Origin: Welwitschia mirabilis
Lineage: Eukaryota > Gnetophyta > Gnetopsida > Welwitschiales
Reading direction: 5' to 3'
Assembly (NCBI GenBank): GCA_051453625.1
Contig: JBOZIK010000001.1
Span: 204,344,974-204,408,973, forward strand
DNA length: 64,000 nucleotides
Position 1 is the first letter of the stretch. Each line of letters opens with the position of its first letter. The position numbers and the translations under genes were made by a program. Positions 1-10,060 of the stretch are shown one piece after another. Below the pieces are notes generated by a model. That model did no database searches and had not been told where the DNA came from. It saw nothing but the letters and a program-made list of their open reading frames with translations.

Positions 1-1023
1 ATAGTACAGTAATATGTTGAAAAAAGCTCAAGGTTTATGTTATATATAAACATAAACAATAGTGATTTTATTACCAATTAAATGCTAATGAAGTAGAAAA
101 ATAATGAATAAATTTAAGTTCTACCTTTTGGATTATTGTTATATTTGTTATCATTATATATGTTCAAAGATTTTAATGTGTGTGTAATTTTCCTTAAAAG
201 TATTTGTCTCTCATGATATGATCTTTGCCTTTTACAATTTATAGCTCATTAGTGTTTCATCTTGAAATTCATTTTGCTATATTCTTCTTTGGGTTCCAAA
301 GGCCCTATAATGAAGAAAACGTCATGATAAAACTCTGAAGGAATAAAATAACTAGATATAGAGGCATATATAGCTTATTTATTAGTATATCTATTTAACC
401 TAGATATTATTTTTAATTGTATGAATTAAATAAAAATAAAAACTAAAATAAATAATAATGTTAAAAAAGAAAAAAATTACAATGTGTTTTTCCCCTTAAA
501 AGCATAAGGTAAAGTTTACAACTTTGTTATTTAATTTTATAAATTTATTATTTAATTTTACAAATTTATTATTTAAGTTTAAAATTTGTGTTTTAGTTTT
601 AGAAGCTTATTATTTATAAGCTTCTTATTTAAATTTTTAAGTTAATTTCTTAATTTTATAATATCATATTTAATTTTATAAGCTTTTTTTAATTTTATAA
701 ATTTATTAATTATTATTATAAGTTGAAAGTTTTTTAATTTTGTAAGTTTTAAATTTTTATAATCTATAGGTTTTTAAATTATATAAGTTTCTATGTTTTT
801 TAATTTGAGAAGTTTTGAAGGGATGTTAAATCAAAATGTTATAAATTCATAATGAAAAAAAATATAAATGCATTTTGAAGTGAATGGAAAAAAAATAAAG
901 AATTATAAGGATAAACATTTCAAATCAAAAATTTCTATTTAAAGCATTCTTACACAGACATTACTTGCAATTTAAAAAGAAACATATAAATGAAAAACCT
1001 AGTACACTACTAATGTTTATTTT
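1..1023. other. AT-rich non-coding DNA with degenerate short repeats
   Basis: No coding signal is visible. From about 520 to 800 the sequence is an irregular series of short units built on TTATTTAATTTTATAA-like words, repeated many times with drift, consistent with slippage-prone AT-rich DNA. The last ~90 bases (from about 935) are the left flank of the TRIM-like insertion and have a paralogue at 3345-3455. Confidence 0.6.
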
Positions 1024-1461
1024 TAATGTAATCAAAAGAAAGCTACTAAAGAGTCACACAGCAGAGCAAATATAATGGATAGATATTAAACGGGTTTATT
1101 AATTTCAAACATCAAAATCCATTAGAGTAAAAGATGTAAAACACAAAGTGATCCCCATTCCCTTGCTCCACTAGGATAACTAATCAAGTAATGCCTTTTT
1201 ATTAACCTTTTATTTCAATTTATACATAACCTTTCTTCATAAACAAGTAATTAAATCCTAAATTTAATGAACCTAGACATATCTCTATATTTTGTAGATA
1301 ACCCCTTAGAATTTCCTTTATCTCCTTTACATAATAATTACAATAAGGAGAAGTTATAATAAAAGAGGCTTACATCCTTTACAACATTTTCTTTAAGATC
1401 CTACAACTTCTATATCATCTATTAATTTTGAAAAACGTCTAAAATGGATGATCCTATGTCA
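1024..1461 (-). repeat. 3' LTR of the TRIM-like element
   Basis: It aligns with 1813-2248 from end to end; both contain the words AAACATCAAAATCCATTAG and ACAACTTCTATATCAT. On the plus strand it starts TAATGTAATC (aligned with TGATGTAGCC) and ends CCTATGTCA. Confidence 0.8.
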
Positions 1462-1474
1462 AATGCCCTCTCTC
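1462..1474 (-). other. Polypurine tract of the TRIM-like element
   Basis: The minus strand reads GAGAGAGGGCATT immediately before the 3' LTR, the position at which plus-strand DNA synthesis is primed in LTR retroelements. Confidence 0.6.
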
Positions 1475-1798
1475 AAAAATGAGCTTATCCTTGAGTGAAA
1501 AGAAGTCATATCACACTGATAATACAATCATACAGATGGATGCAGGCTCTTATTGTAGACTACTGAATCCTTTACATCATATTGAACCCTTTTTCATGGG
1601 TCTATCTTTCACAATCTTCATGCTAATAGATACAAGATGAACTTTATGCTTTTAGGGCCTTCTTATTTATCATCTCTTAAAGATATAAAAGTTTCGTTTT
1701 ATTAAAGTATGTTTTTATCCTTCAATAATTAGATCTTATGTTTTTATCCTTCAATAAGTATATCTTTCTTACTTGGATTTCTTCATAGATTTTTTTTA

Positions 1799-1810
1799 GC
1801 TCTAATACCA
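1799..1810 (-). other. tRNA primer binding site of the TRIM-like element
   Basis: The minus strand reads TGGTATTAGAGC two bases after the end of the 5' LTR. It differs at one position from the usual plant TGGTATCAGAGC complementary to initiator-Met tRNA. Confidence 0.8.
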
Positions 1811-1812
1811 TT

Positions 1813-2248
1813 TGATGTAGCCAAAAGAAAGTTACTATAGAGTCATGTAGTATAGAAAATATAATAGAGAGATATTAAAAGGGTTTATTAATTCTAAACA
1901 TCAAAATCCATTAGAACCAAAGATTGAAACACAAAATAATTCTTGGTCCCTTATCAAACTAGCGCAAATGAGCAAGCAATGTCTTTTATTAATCTTATGT
2001 TTTAATTTATACATGATCTTTCTTCATAAATAAGTAATCAAATCTTAAATTCAAGGAACTTAAACATCTTTCTATAATTTGTGGAAAATCTCTAAGAATT
2101 TGCTTCACCTCCTTTCTAGATAATAATTACAATAAGGAGGAGCTACAAAGAAGATTTGTACATCCTTTCAAACATTTTTTTATGACTCTACAACTTCTAT
2201 ATCATTTACTAATTTTGGGAAACACTTAAAATGGATGCTCCTATGTCA
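1813..2248 (-). repeat. 5' LTR of the TRIM-like element
   Basis: It is the partner of 1024-1461 and is bounded by TGATGTAG and CCTATGTCA on the plus strand. It is followed by CTTTT, the right target duplication. Confidence 0.8.
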
Positions 2249-2401
2249 CTTTTCTTATGATCTATTTTTTTTGTATAAGCTTTGATGTGATTTTAATTCT
2301 TNNNNNNNNNNNNNNNNNNNNNNNNNNNNNNNNNNNNNNNNNNNNNNNNNNNNNNNNNNNNNNNNNNNNNNNNNNNNNNNNNNNNNNNNNNNNNNNNNNN
2401 N

Positions 2402-3027
2402 CTGAATCCTTTACATCATATTGAACCCTTTTTCATGGGTCTGTCTTTCACAATCTTCATGCTAATAGATACAAGATGAACTTTATGCTTTTAAGGCCTT
2501 CTTATTTGTCATCTATTAAAGCTATAAAAGTTTCCTTTCCTTAAAGTATGTTTTTATCCTTCAATAAGTAGATCTTTCTTACTTGGCTTTCTTCCATAGA
2601 TTTTTTTGGCTCTAATACCATTTTATGTAGCCAAAAGAAAGTTACTATAGAGTCATGTAGCAGAGCAAATATAATAGATAGATATTAANNNNNNNNNNGA
2701 TTGAAACACTAAATAATTCTTGGTCCCTTATCAAACTAGCGCAAATCAGCAAGCAATGTCTTTTTATTAATCTTATGTTTTAAGTTATACATGATCTTTC
2801 TTCATAAATAAGTAATCAAATCCTAAATTTAAGGAACCTAAACATCTTTCTATAATTTGTAGAAAATCTCTAAGAATTTCCTTCACCTCCTTTCTAGATA
2901 ATAATTACAATAAGGAGGAGCTACAAAGAAGATGTGTACATCCTTTCTAACATTTTTTTTATGACCCTACAACTTCTATATCATCTACTAATTTTGGGAA
3001 ACACTTAAAATGGATGCTCCTATGTCA
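2402..3027 (-). mobile_element. Second, partial copy of the TRIM-like element after a gap
   Basis: The sequence 1563-2301 is repeated from 2402 to about 3087 at roughly 95% identity by eye. The repeat covers half the internal region, the primer site (near 2609-2620), the 5' LTR (2623-3027, with ten unknown bases at 2689-2698), the same CTTTT target duplication and the same downstream flank. Because the non-element flank is repeated too, this is a segmental or assembly duplication at the 100-N gap (2302-2401), not a second transposition. Confidence 0.75.
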
Positions 3028-3344
3028 CTTTTCTTGTGATCTATATTTTTTGTATAAGCTTTGATGTGATTTTAATTCTCCTTAGTGCATTCCTTTAATA
3101 TTGTTAATGATGCTAGTTTTTTTGGCCCTCTATTTTTATTATTTTAGAGTTCTTTTTTAGCTTTTATAGCCTTATAACCATTAAATTCTGTACACTTCTA
3201 TCTACCTCTTCATTATAGTTTTTATAGTTTTCCTAAACCTTAAATTATAGGGTGAATTTAGTAATGCATAGAGATATAAGAATATTAATAATACATTAAT
3301 TAAAATATAATAAAAAGTTAATTAAGCATTACATAACTACATCT

Positions 3345-3690
3345 TTTATATTAATAGTTTATAGTTTAAAATATTCTTATGAAGAAATTACTTGCAAATT
3401 TAAAATAAAACCTATAAATTCAAAACTTCATAGGCTATTAATGCTTCTCTTCCTACAATATCTATTTTTTGTGTAGAATTTAATGTGGTTTTAATTCCTC
3501 TTCTTTATTCATTTAATATTGTTGATGATGGCAACATTTATAACCCTTTGTTTTCACTTTTGTAGAGTTTATTACTCAACTTTTATAGTAAGCATTAAAT
3601 TTTAAATCCTTCTCTTGAGATCTTATTTGTAGCTTTTGTATTTTCCTAGTCTTCTTTTATATGATGAATTCTTCCCCATTCATTTGATTA
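3345..3690. repeat. Paralogue of the TRIM target region, without the insertion
   Basis: The left part (about 3345-3455) resembles 935-1023, which lies left of the TRIM-like element. The right part (about 3455-3680) resembles 3033-3250, which lies right of it (shared words include TATCTATTTTTT and TTTAATATTGTTGATGATG-like sequence). Here the two halves are joined directly, giving a diverged empty-site equivalent. Confidence 0.6.
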
Positions 3691-6130
3691 CTTAATTCTA
3701 TGTAATTATTTCTTTGATGAATTTTTTTTAATTTTTAACTAGAAAATAAAATTTTTAATTATTTCTTTTATAAAATAATTTCTTGTTTTTAAAGTAATAT
3801 AATTTGTATTGGCTAAATTAGTATTTTTTGTGAAAATGTCTTTTATATTTTTAATTAAATAAATTTTTATGGGTCCCATTTGGTATTTTTAATGTTTTGT
3901 TAACTATTTCTTGGTTAATTAAATAATAAAATTTTTTAATTATTATTTCTTAGCTCCATTTGGTATTTTTTTAATTTTATAAAATTGTATATTATTTTTA
4001 ATTAATTGATAAATATTTTTATTAGTTTTATTTGGTAGTTTTTATTTTATAAAATTATTTTTGATTTTTAATTAAATAATTAAACTTATTTATTTTTATT
4101 TAAAATAAAAATTAAGAAATATAGTGTAAGTTGAAATATTCTACTTTGGAGATATTTGTTTTATTTTTGTTTAATTTAAATCTTATTATTTTTGTTTATT
4201 TTAAATATTAAGTTATAAGACACATGTTTCTTTATAATAGATTATCATCTTAGATTTAAGTTGGCATTCCATTATAATCATCAAGAAAGTTATCTATTTA
4301 AAAGTTATCTTTAATTTCAGTTTTATATATATGAAAATTTATTTTAATTTTAAAGAATGAAAATTATGGTAATCTTAATATGATTAGCTTAAAAAAAGTG
4401 GGATTAAATTATTATTAATAAAACCATATGATAGTTTTTATAATTACTATTTTTTTCCTATAAATCAAAATCCAAGTTTAAAATTCACTTTTCATTTTTT
4501 TCATTTCATTCTTTTTATCCTTTTAATTCTTTTAGACATCTCTTAAATTTAAATAAAATAATTAGATTTAAATGAATTAAATGATCAAAATATTAAAAAT
4601 ATTAAAAAATATAAATATAAATAAATATGAAGAATAGATATAATTGAAAATAAACTCATAGTATTCAAATTTAGTAAATTTTTTTTTAACTTTAGAATTT
4701 TTCATACAAACATGATAGATCAATTTCATCTTAGTTCATGCCTATAATACATTTATTAACATTTTTTATAACAACTAATAAAAACTTTTTATAAGAAAAA
4801 TAGAAATAATATGCATAATAAAATTACTAAATGCATGCTTTTACAATTAAAAAATAGGTTTCTTAATATCTTTGAATTTATTTTTTCCTAATCTCTTTTT
4901 TGACTTAGTGTTTACTAAGCTAACATTAAATTTTTATTTTTGGATTTTATTAATTTGTTATGGCTCTAAAAATTTATATATAATTTGGGAATGGGTTCTC
5001 AAATATTCAAAAAATGATAGATATAAGTCTTATTAGTTTTGCAGCTATTACGACACATTAGCTAGTACCACTAGGCAAAGTACCATGTTATAAAGGCAAC
5101 AAAAAATGAAGTGTAACATTACAAGAAAAAACATTCTATTAATCTAGCTTATAGATTGATAAAGAATACTGTAATACTTTGGTTTTAATTTTTTTAATTC
5201 TTACATGTTTACTATTCAAAATTTATTATTTCATACAAATTAGATACATAATAGGAATTACAATGCTATATATTTCTTGCACTAAAATTTATAATCTCTA
5301 CTTTAATAATGTAATATATATTTTATAATTGTTTGTGTATGTTTTATCATGTCTATAATAATCTAGCATCACTTTTATCTTTGGTAAAATTCATTTTTTA
5401 ATTTTTTTTCTTTACTTTTCATGAACTCTTAGATTTTGTACCTATGTTAATCTAAACTTTATGTTGAATTTTATTCATAGTTAATTCTTTTGAGGGATTG
5501 GTAAATCATACTATGCATTACAAAATGAATACTATGTATGAAATTTTTAAAAAAAGAAAAAAATTATTAATAATGGTTATCATTTTCATCAATTTCCCTT
5601 ACTAGGTAATCTTTATCAAACATTAATAAGTAATTTATCAAAACATCACTTTATCTTAAACATTAATAAATTTACAGAATTTAAAATCACTGACTTTGTA
5701 TATTGTGTTTTATATTTTATGTATTACATATTTAACATGCTAATATAACATAGGATACTAAAATCCATAATAATATTATTGATATCCTTAATTGGATTGA
5801 TGTTAAAACATTACACTTTCTAAAAAATATTAAGAAGTACTTTAGTACTCTTATTAACTTCCATATTTAACACTTTAAAGCTTACTTTAAGCCACATAAA
5901 AAAGTTACTAAAAAATTTAATAATATGAGTGTGTATCACTAGCTGTACTTAAAGATTACTATATTATTGTCTTTATATAAAATCTAATGCTATGACTGTG
6001 TGTACTCAAAGTATCCTACAGTGCATTTTACCTTATTAAATATAGTAATCTTCAAATCCTAATTTTTCAAGAAGATGATAAGTTCATTATGATGATTTAA
6101 CTTTTTAATTTATTATATAATGATTTAATT
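3691..6130. other. AT-rich DNA without recognised genes
   Basis: No protein similarity, RNA gene or element terminus was recognised on either strand. 3700-4200 is a run of TTAATTAAATAATT-like words. Stop codons are dense in all frames. Confidence 0.5.
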
Positions 6131-6134
6131 ATCT

Positions 6135-6445
6135 TAATTTATTTATGAATCTTAAGGATTTTTATTTTTTGCTATACAATTTCTTTTTCCACTAAAAAAT
6201 GGATCATAGGCCATTTGTGATGTCTAAGGTTTTTCATTTCTAAAGGCTTTAACTTTCTCTCCACTACACAATTGCCCCATTTTCTTAAGTCATTTATGAT
6301 GTCTAAGGCTTATTGTTTCTTGATGCTTTAAATTTTTTGTCATTACATAGTAATCTCATTTTATTAAGTTATTATGAATCTAAGACTTTTTATTTCTCAA
6401 TGCTTTAACTTTCTTTCCCACTACATAAAATACATTCTTTAAAAA
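6135..6445. repeat. Degenerate minisatellite, about 80-base unit, four copies
   Basis: Four successive units share the order TTATGATGTCTAAGG, TTTTTATTTCT, GATGCTTTAACTTT and TTTCCACTACATAA. Approximate starts are 6140, 6205, 6290 and 6365. A further pair of ~50-base repeats built on ACATAAAATACATTCTTT follows at about 6420-6510. Confidence 0.65.
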
Positions 6446-6900
6446 CTTACTTTGTTTATTTATGTGACATAAAATATGTTCTTTGAAAATTTACTTTTAG
6501 GATATTCTTAAGATAGTGTATTACTTAAATCAAAATATAGTAAAATCTTTATTTATTTCTTATAATTCATATTTTAAATCTTTTAATGATAATAATATTC
6601 ATTAATATTTTTCTAACTTATAAGTAGTGACATATTACCACTAGCTTAAAAGTATATTTAATATATATCTAATATTTAGCTAAGAGATATCAATTTCTAC
6701 TATCATTTGAATGAGGATGCAAGCATTAATATAATTGTATTTTGCCTTCATATGAGTATTGACTTTCATAATAGTCAATTTTAACTTTGTCCTTAGTCAA
6801 TGTTAACTTTAGCTGTAAAGTTAATGTTGATCATTTATTAAAATTTATTGCCTTATTCTCAGCTTAAATTTTTTAGGGAAATGTTGTTAACTGAGTGTGT

Positions 6901-6943
6901 GAGAGAGAGTGTGAGTATGAGAGTGAGAGTGAGAGTGAAAGTA

Positions 6944-7018
<75 letters not shown>

Positions 7019-7284
7019 GNNNNNNNNNNNNNNNNNNNNNNNNNNNNNNNNNNNNNNNNNNNNNNNNNNNNNNNNNNNNNNNNNNNNNNNNNNNNNNNNN
7101 NNNNNNNNNNNNNNNNNNNNNNNNNNNNNNNNNNNNNNNNNNNNNNNNNNNNNNNNNNNNNNNNNNNNNNNNNNNNNNNNNNNNNNNNNNNNNNNNNNNN
7201 NNNNNNNNNNNNNNNNNNNNNNNNNNNNNNNNNNNNNNNNNNNNNNNNNNNNNNNNNNNNNNNNNNNNNNNNNNNNTGTGTGTG

Positions 7285-7316
<32 letters not shown>
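6901..7316. repeat. TG/GA microsatellite interrupted by a gap
   Basis: Mixed GAGA/GTGA words lead into pure (GT)n (about 6947-6997), then (GA)n (6998-7019), an unsequenced gap (7020-7276) and (TG)n (7277-7316). The gap probably reflects failure to assemble through the repeat. Apparent reading frames here encode only dipeptide repeats and are not genes. Confidence 0.95.
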
Positions 7317-8742
7317 GCATTAACTTTTGATAAATGATTAACATTAAATTTAGAAATAAATTCAACATTAACTAAGATAAAATTAAAGTTCATTATGGTG
7401 AAATTTAATATCAATGAGAAGGTAAAATGAACTTAGGTTAATGCTCATGTCCTTGTCAAAGTTTACATAAATTTTTATGAGTAGTAGAGTATATTTTATA
7501 TACATCTACAATGATTTTTCTTGTAATATGAGTGGATCAAATTCAATACCAATGTTTCAAAAGACTTAAGAAAACTAGGCTAAAATTTGATATCATCTAT
7601 AAAGAAATTTTAAGTAAGAATGAGTAAGTAAAAAACTAAAATTAGGTTTTAAAAAATTCTTTTCATATCTTTCCATATTTTTAAATAATAGAGATTGATT
7701 TTATGGGAAAGAACACTAACTAAATTTTTAGTAGAAATTTTCATTTTTATAGGTAGAGTAACACATTGTAACTTATTAATGCCTTAGTACATTTCATAGA
7801 ATTTATTGGAGATGAACTAGATAAGGATACCATTGCCATCATCTAGATATTTGATTTCATTGACATTATAGAGTAAAGTGGATTTCATAATTAAATATAA
7901 GATAATTAGGTTATAGCATGATAGAATTAACCTTATAGCCTAATGTTAAACTAGTTTACAAAGACTAAATACTACATATCTATATCCTACTATTAAAGGA
8001 GATATATCACCACCTATCTATTAATAGTAAGAACATACTAATTGATAACTTTAGTTCTAATAAAAGTTATAAAGAACAAGAATACCATAATAACTAATCA
8101 TCTATCTTTTAATCATTGGTGATTAAGATTAAATCATATAGTTCACCTTCATTAGAGATTTATTTATCATCATCCATCAAAATTCTATCCTTTTCCAAAT
8201 TTTAGTGCATATCAATTGATTATCTCATCATGAAGCTCTAAAACTTCTTTCCTCCTTCTTAGGCATAAATGAATGGCTATTTCATTTAACATCTATGATG
8301 TATTATCTTAGGCTTAAGCTTTTATATTTTATTCTTTAAAATGATTACAACATTAGTGAATGAAATTTAGTTTGTAATTAAATTTGATTTAGTTTCTCAT
8401 CTTTAATTTAATTAAGATCACTAATTATGAAATAGTATTTTTTAAATATTTTTATTACCTATGTAGTAGATTTTAGCTATCAATGTTTTATAGGATTTTG
8501 ATGATTGGTATAATAATAGAAAATATCTTTTATTAAATCCTTGTATTCTCTTATATCTCAGTAAAAAAACAATAGTTTCATACGTTATTTACATTCAAAA
8601 TTTATAGAAGAAAAATATATGGCTTGTCTAGGAATCCAAGTTGTACTTAGTGGAGTATTTCTTACTTGGCTAAGATCTTCATCATAGATTTCCTTATGAA
8701 TAGTTATTTCTAATTCATAGAAAAAGATATCAATTTAGTTAA
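7317..8742. other. AT-rich DNA without recognised genes
   Basis: Nothing coding or repetitive was recognised. It is the left flank of the large gypsy element that begins at 8743. Confidence 0.5.
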
Positions 8743-9039
8743 TATAAGACTTGAATTTCTACAATTAACAAAACTTAGATAATAGTATAATACTCATTTT
8801 AATAATTAAAATATTTCATAAAATGCTCTAAAGCCATAATGTAAGACCTGTATTTATTTATAATATTTTCACTTATAATATTTCAGAAAATTTTACATCT
8901 AAAATATTATATAGATAATTATATAGTTATCACATCCATCTTGAGTCAATTGAAAATAAAGGACCATGTGAAAACTAAGTATTAACTCTTGATGTATAAT
9001 TATCTATTGATGTAAAATGTTAAAAATTAAACAATGTCT

Positions 9040-9125
9040 TATTGACATCATCCTTAAGACTTAAAATCTTAACCTCNNNATCTATAACATCACTTGATAA
9101 CTACTTGGACCATTAGCTCTTGATT
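9040..9125 (-). other. tRNA-like module inside the 3' LTR (minus strand)
   Basis: The minus strand carries a box-A-like TGGTCCAAGTAG (9101-9112) and a decayed box-B-like stretch near 9058-9070. It is the counterpart of the better preserved copy at 47335-47415 in the other LTR. The spacing fits a tRNA head. Three unknown bases lie between the two boxes. Confidence 0.4.
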
Positions 9126-9203
9126 GTACTCTCATCTTTCTAAAAGAGAAAAATAAATTCATCTGAGATAAAAATTAGTCATGTAGTTTGATTTTTGTTT
9201 TGA

Positions 9204-9206
9204 TAT
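9204..9206. other. Target site duplication TAT, left of the CACTA element
   Basis: TAT at 9204-9206 is repeated at 28535-28537. Three-base duplications are the rule for CACTA elements. Confidence 0.85.
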
Positions 9207-9233
9207 TACTACAAGAAATATAGGTTTTTAAGG
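9207..9233 (+). repeat. Left terminal inverted repeat of the CACTA element
   Basis: Begins TACTACAAGAAATATAGG and continues to TTTAAGG. It is the mirror of 28508-28534 with three mismatches. Confidence 0.9.
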
Positions 9234-9610
9234 CATTTATTTAAATAAATGCCTTCATTATTGCACTTCTTAAGGCATTAATTTTAATAAATGCCCTAAA
9301 TAAAAATAATAATAATATTTTAAGGTTTTTTTTAAACAAATGCATTAAAAACCCTTCACATTGTTTTTAAGGCATTTATTAAAACATGCCTTAAAAATAT
9401 GTGCAATTTTAAGGCATTTAGAAGGATAAATGCCTTAAAGCTATGTTCCTTGAATAAAAATAATGATAATATTTTTAAGGAATTTTTTTAAAAATAAATG
9501 CCTTAAAAATCCTTCACATTATTTTAAATGTGTTTATTAAAACACACCTTAAAATAATGCATAAGTTTAAGATGTTTACAAGGACAAATGCCTTAAAAGC
9601 TATGTTTAAA
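9228..9610. repeat. CACTA left subterminal repeat array with a tandem duplication
   Basis: The words TTAAGGCATTTAT and AAATGCCTTAA recur about ten times in both orientations and form short hairpins. Such subterminal arrays are the usual binding sites for CACTA transposition proteins. Two ~155-base units (about 9297-9452 and 9453-9606) are tandem copies of each other, both running from AATAAAAATAAT to AAAGCTATGTT. Confidence 0.8.
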
Positions 9611-9714
9611 AAATTCATAAAACCTTAATAATATAGTCATGTGTGTTAAAAAAAAAAAACATTCATGCATATTTTAAGTAGTGAAAATGACGTCTTATGG
9701 AAACGGCTTTGCAC

Positions 9715-10060
9715 ATATCTTAGGAGAAGAAATTAAGCTCCTGTAGAAACCTTTCAAGCATATTTCTTCAGATGAAACTAAGCTTATACAAAAACTACTT
9801 CATGTGTATTTGTTAAGAAGAAACTGAGCTCCTGCAGAAACCCAACTTCTGTATCAAGAATCAACCTTCATTGAATTGCCTATCTGCATCTAGAATCAAC
9901 TTGCATTAAATAACTCATCTTGCATTAAGAATTGACCTACATCAGGTCATCCATCCTACATCGAGAATTAGCCATTCTACATTGAATCATCCATTCTGTG
10001 TTCAGAATCTACCATATTATATCAAATTAACCATCCTTCACCAAATTATCATACTCTTCT
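9715..10060. repeat. Two degenerate tandem arrays inside the CACTA 5' region
   Basis: At 9715-9845 three ~60-base units share AGAAGAAACTGAGCTCCTGCAG-like sequence. At about 9855-10060 some five units of 35-40 bases share the pattern CATC-AGAATCAACCTNCATT-AACTCATC. This is probably untranslated or regulatory DNA of the element. Confidence 0.6.

Larger units (their letters stand above)
1024..2248 (-). mobile_element. TRIM-like miniature LTR retrotransposon
   Basis: Two direct repeats of about 437 bases (1024-1461 and 1813-2248) bracket only ~350 bases without any ORF. Read on the minus strand the unit has the LTR-retrotransposon order: LTR beginning TGACATAGGA and ending CATCA, a two-base spacer, a 12-base primer site TGGTATTAGAGC close to the 3' end of initiator-Met tRNA, a short internal part, a purine run GAGAGAGGGCATT, then the second LTR. 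The flanks ATTTT (1019-1023) and CTTTT (2249-2253) are a 4-of-5 target duplication. The LTRs differ at roughly one base in six by eye, so it is old. It has no gag or pol and must have been mobilised by another element. The LTRs are longer than in classical TRIMs, so a deletion derivative of a larger copia element is the alternative. Confidence 0.8.
8743..9206 (-). repeat. 3' LTR of the gypsy element, left arm
   Basis: It starts TATAAGACTTGAATTTC, matching TGTAAAACCTAAATTTC at the inner edge of the other LTR (46714), and aligns with 46714-47505. It is cut at 9206 by the CACTA element and resumes at 28538. Three unknown bases lie at 9077-9079. Confidence 0.85.

Noticed and set aside
2402-3027. 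Independent second TRIM insertion
   Set aside because: Its downstream flank and target duplication are identical in kind to the first copy, so the locus itself is duplicated at the gap.
6848-7414. Several overlapping ORFs across the TG/GA repeat on both strands
   Set aside because: They consist of dipeptide repeats and unknown residues across a gap; this is a microsatellite.
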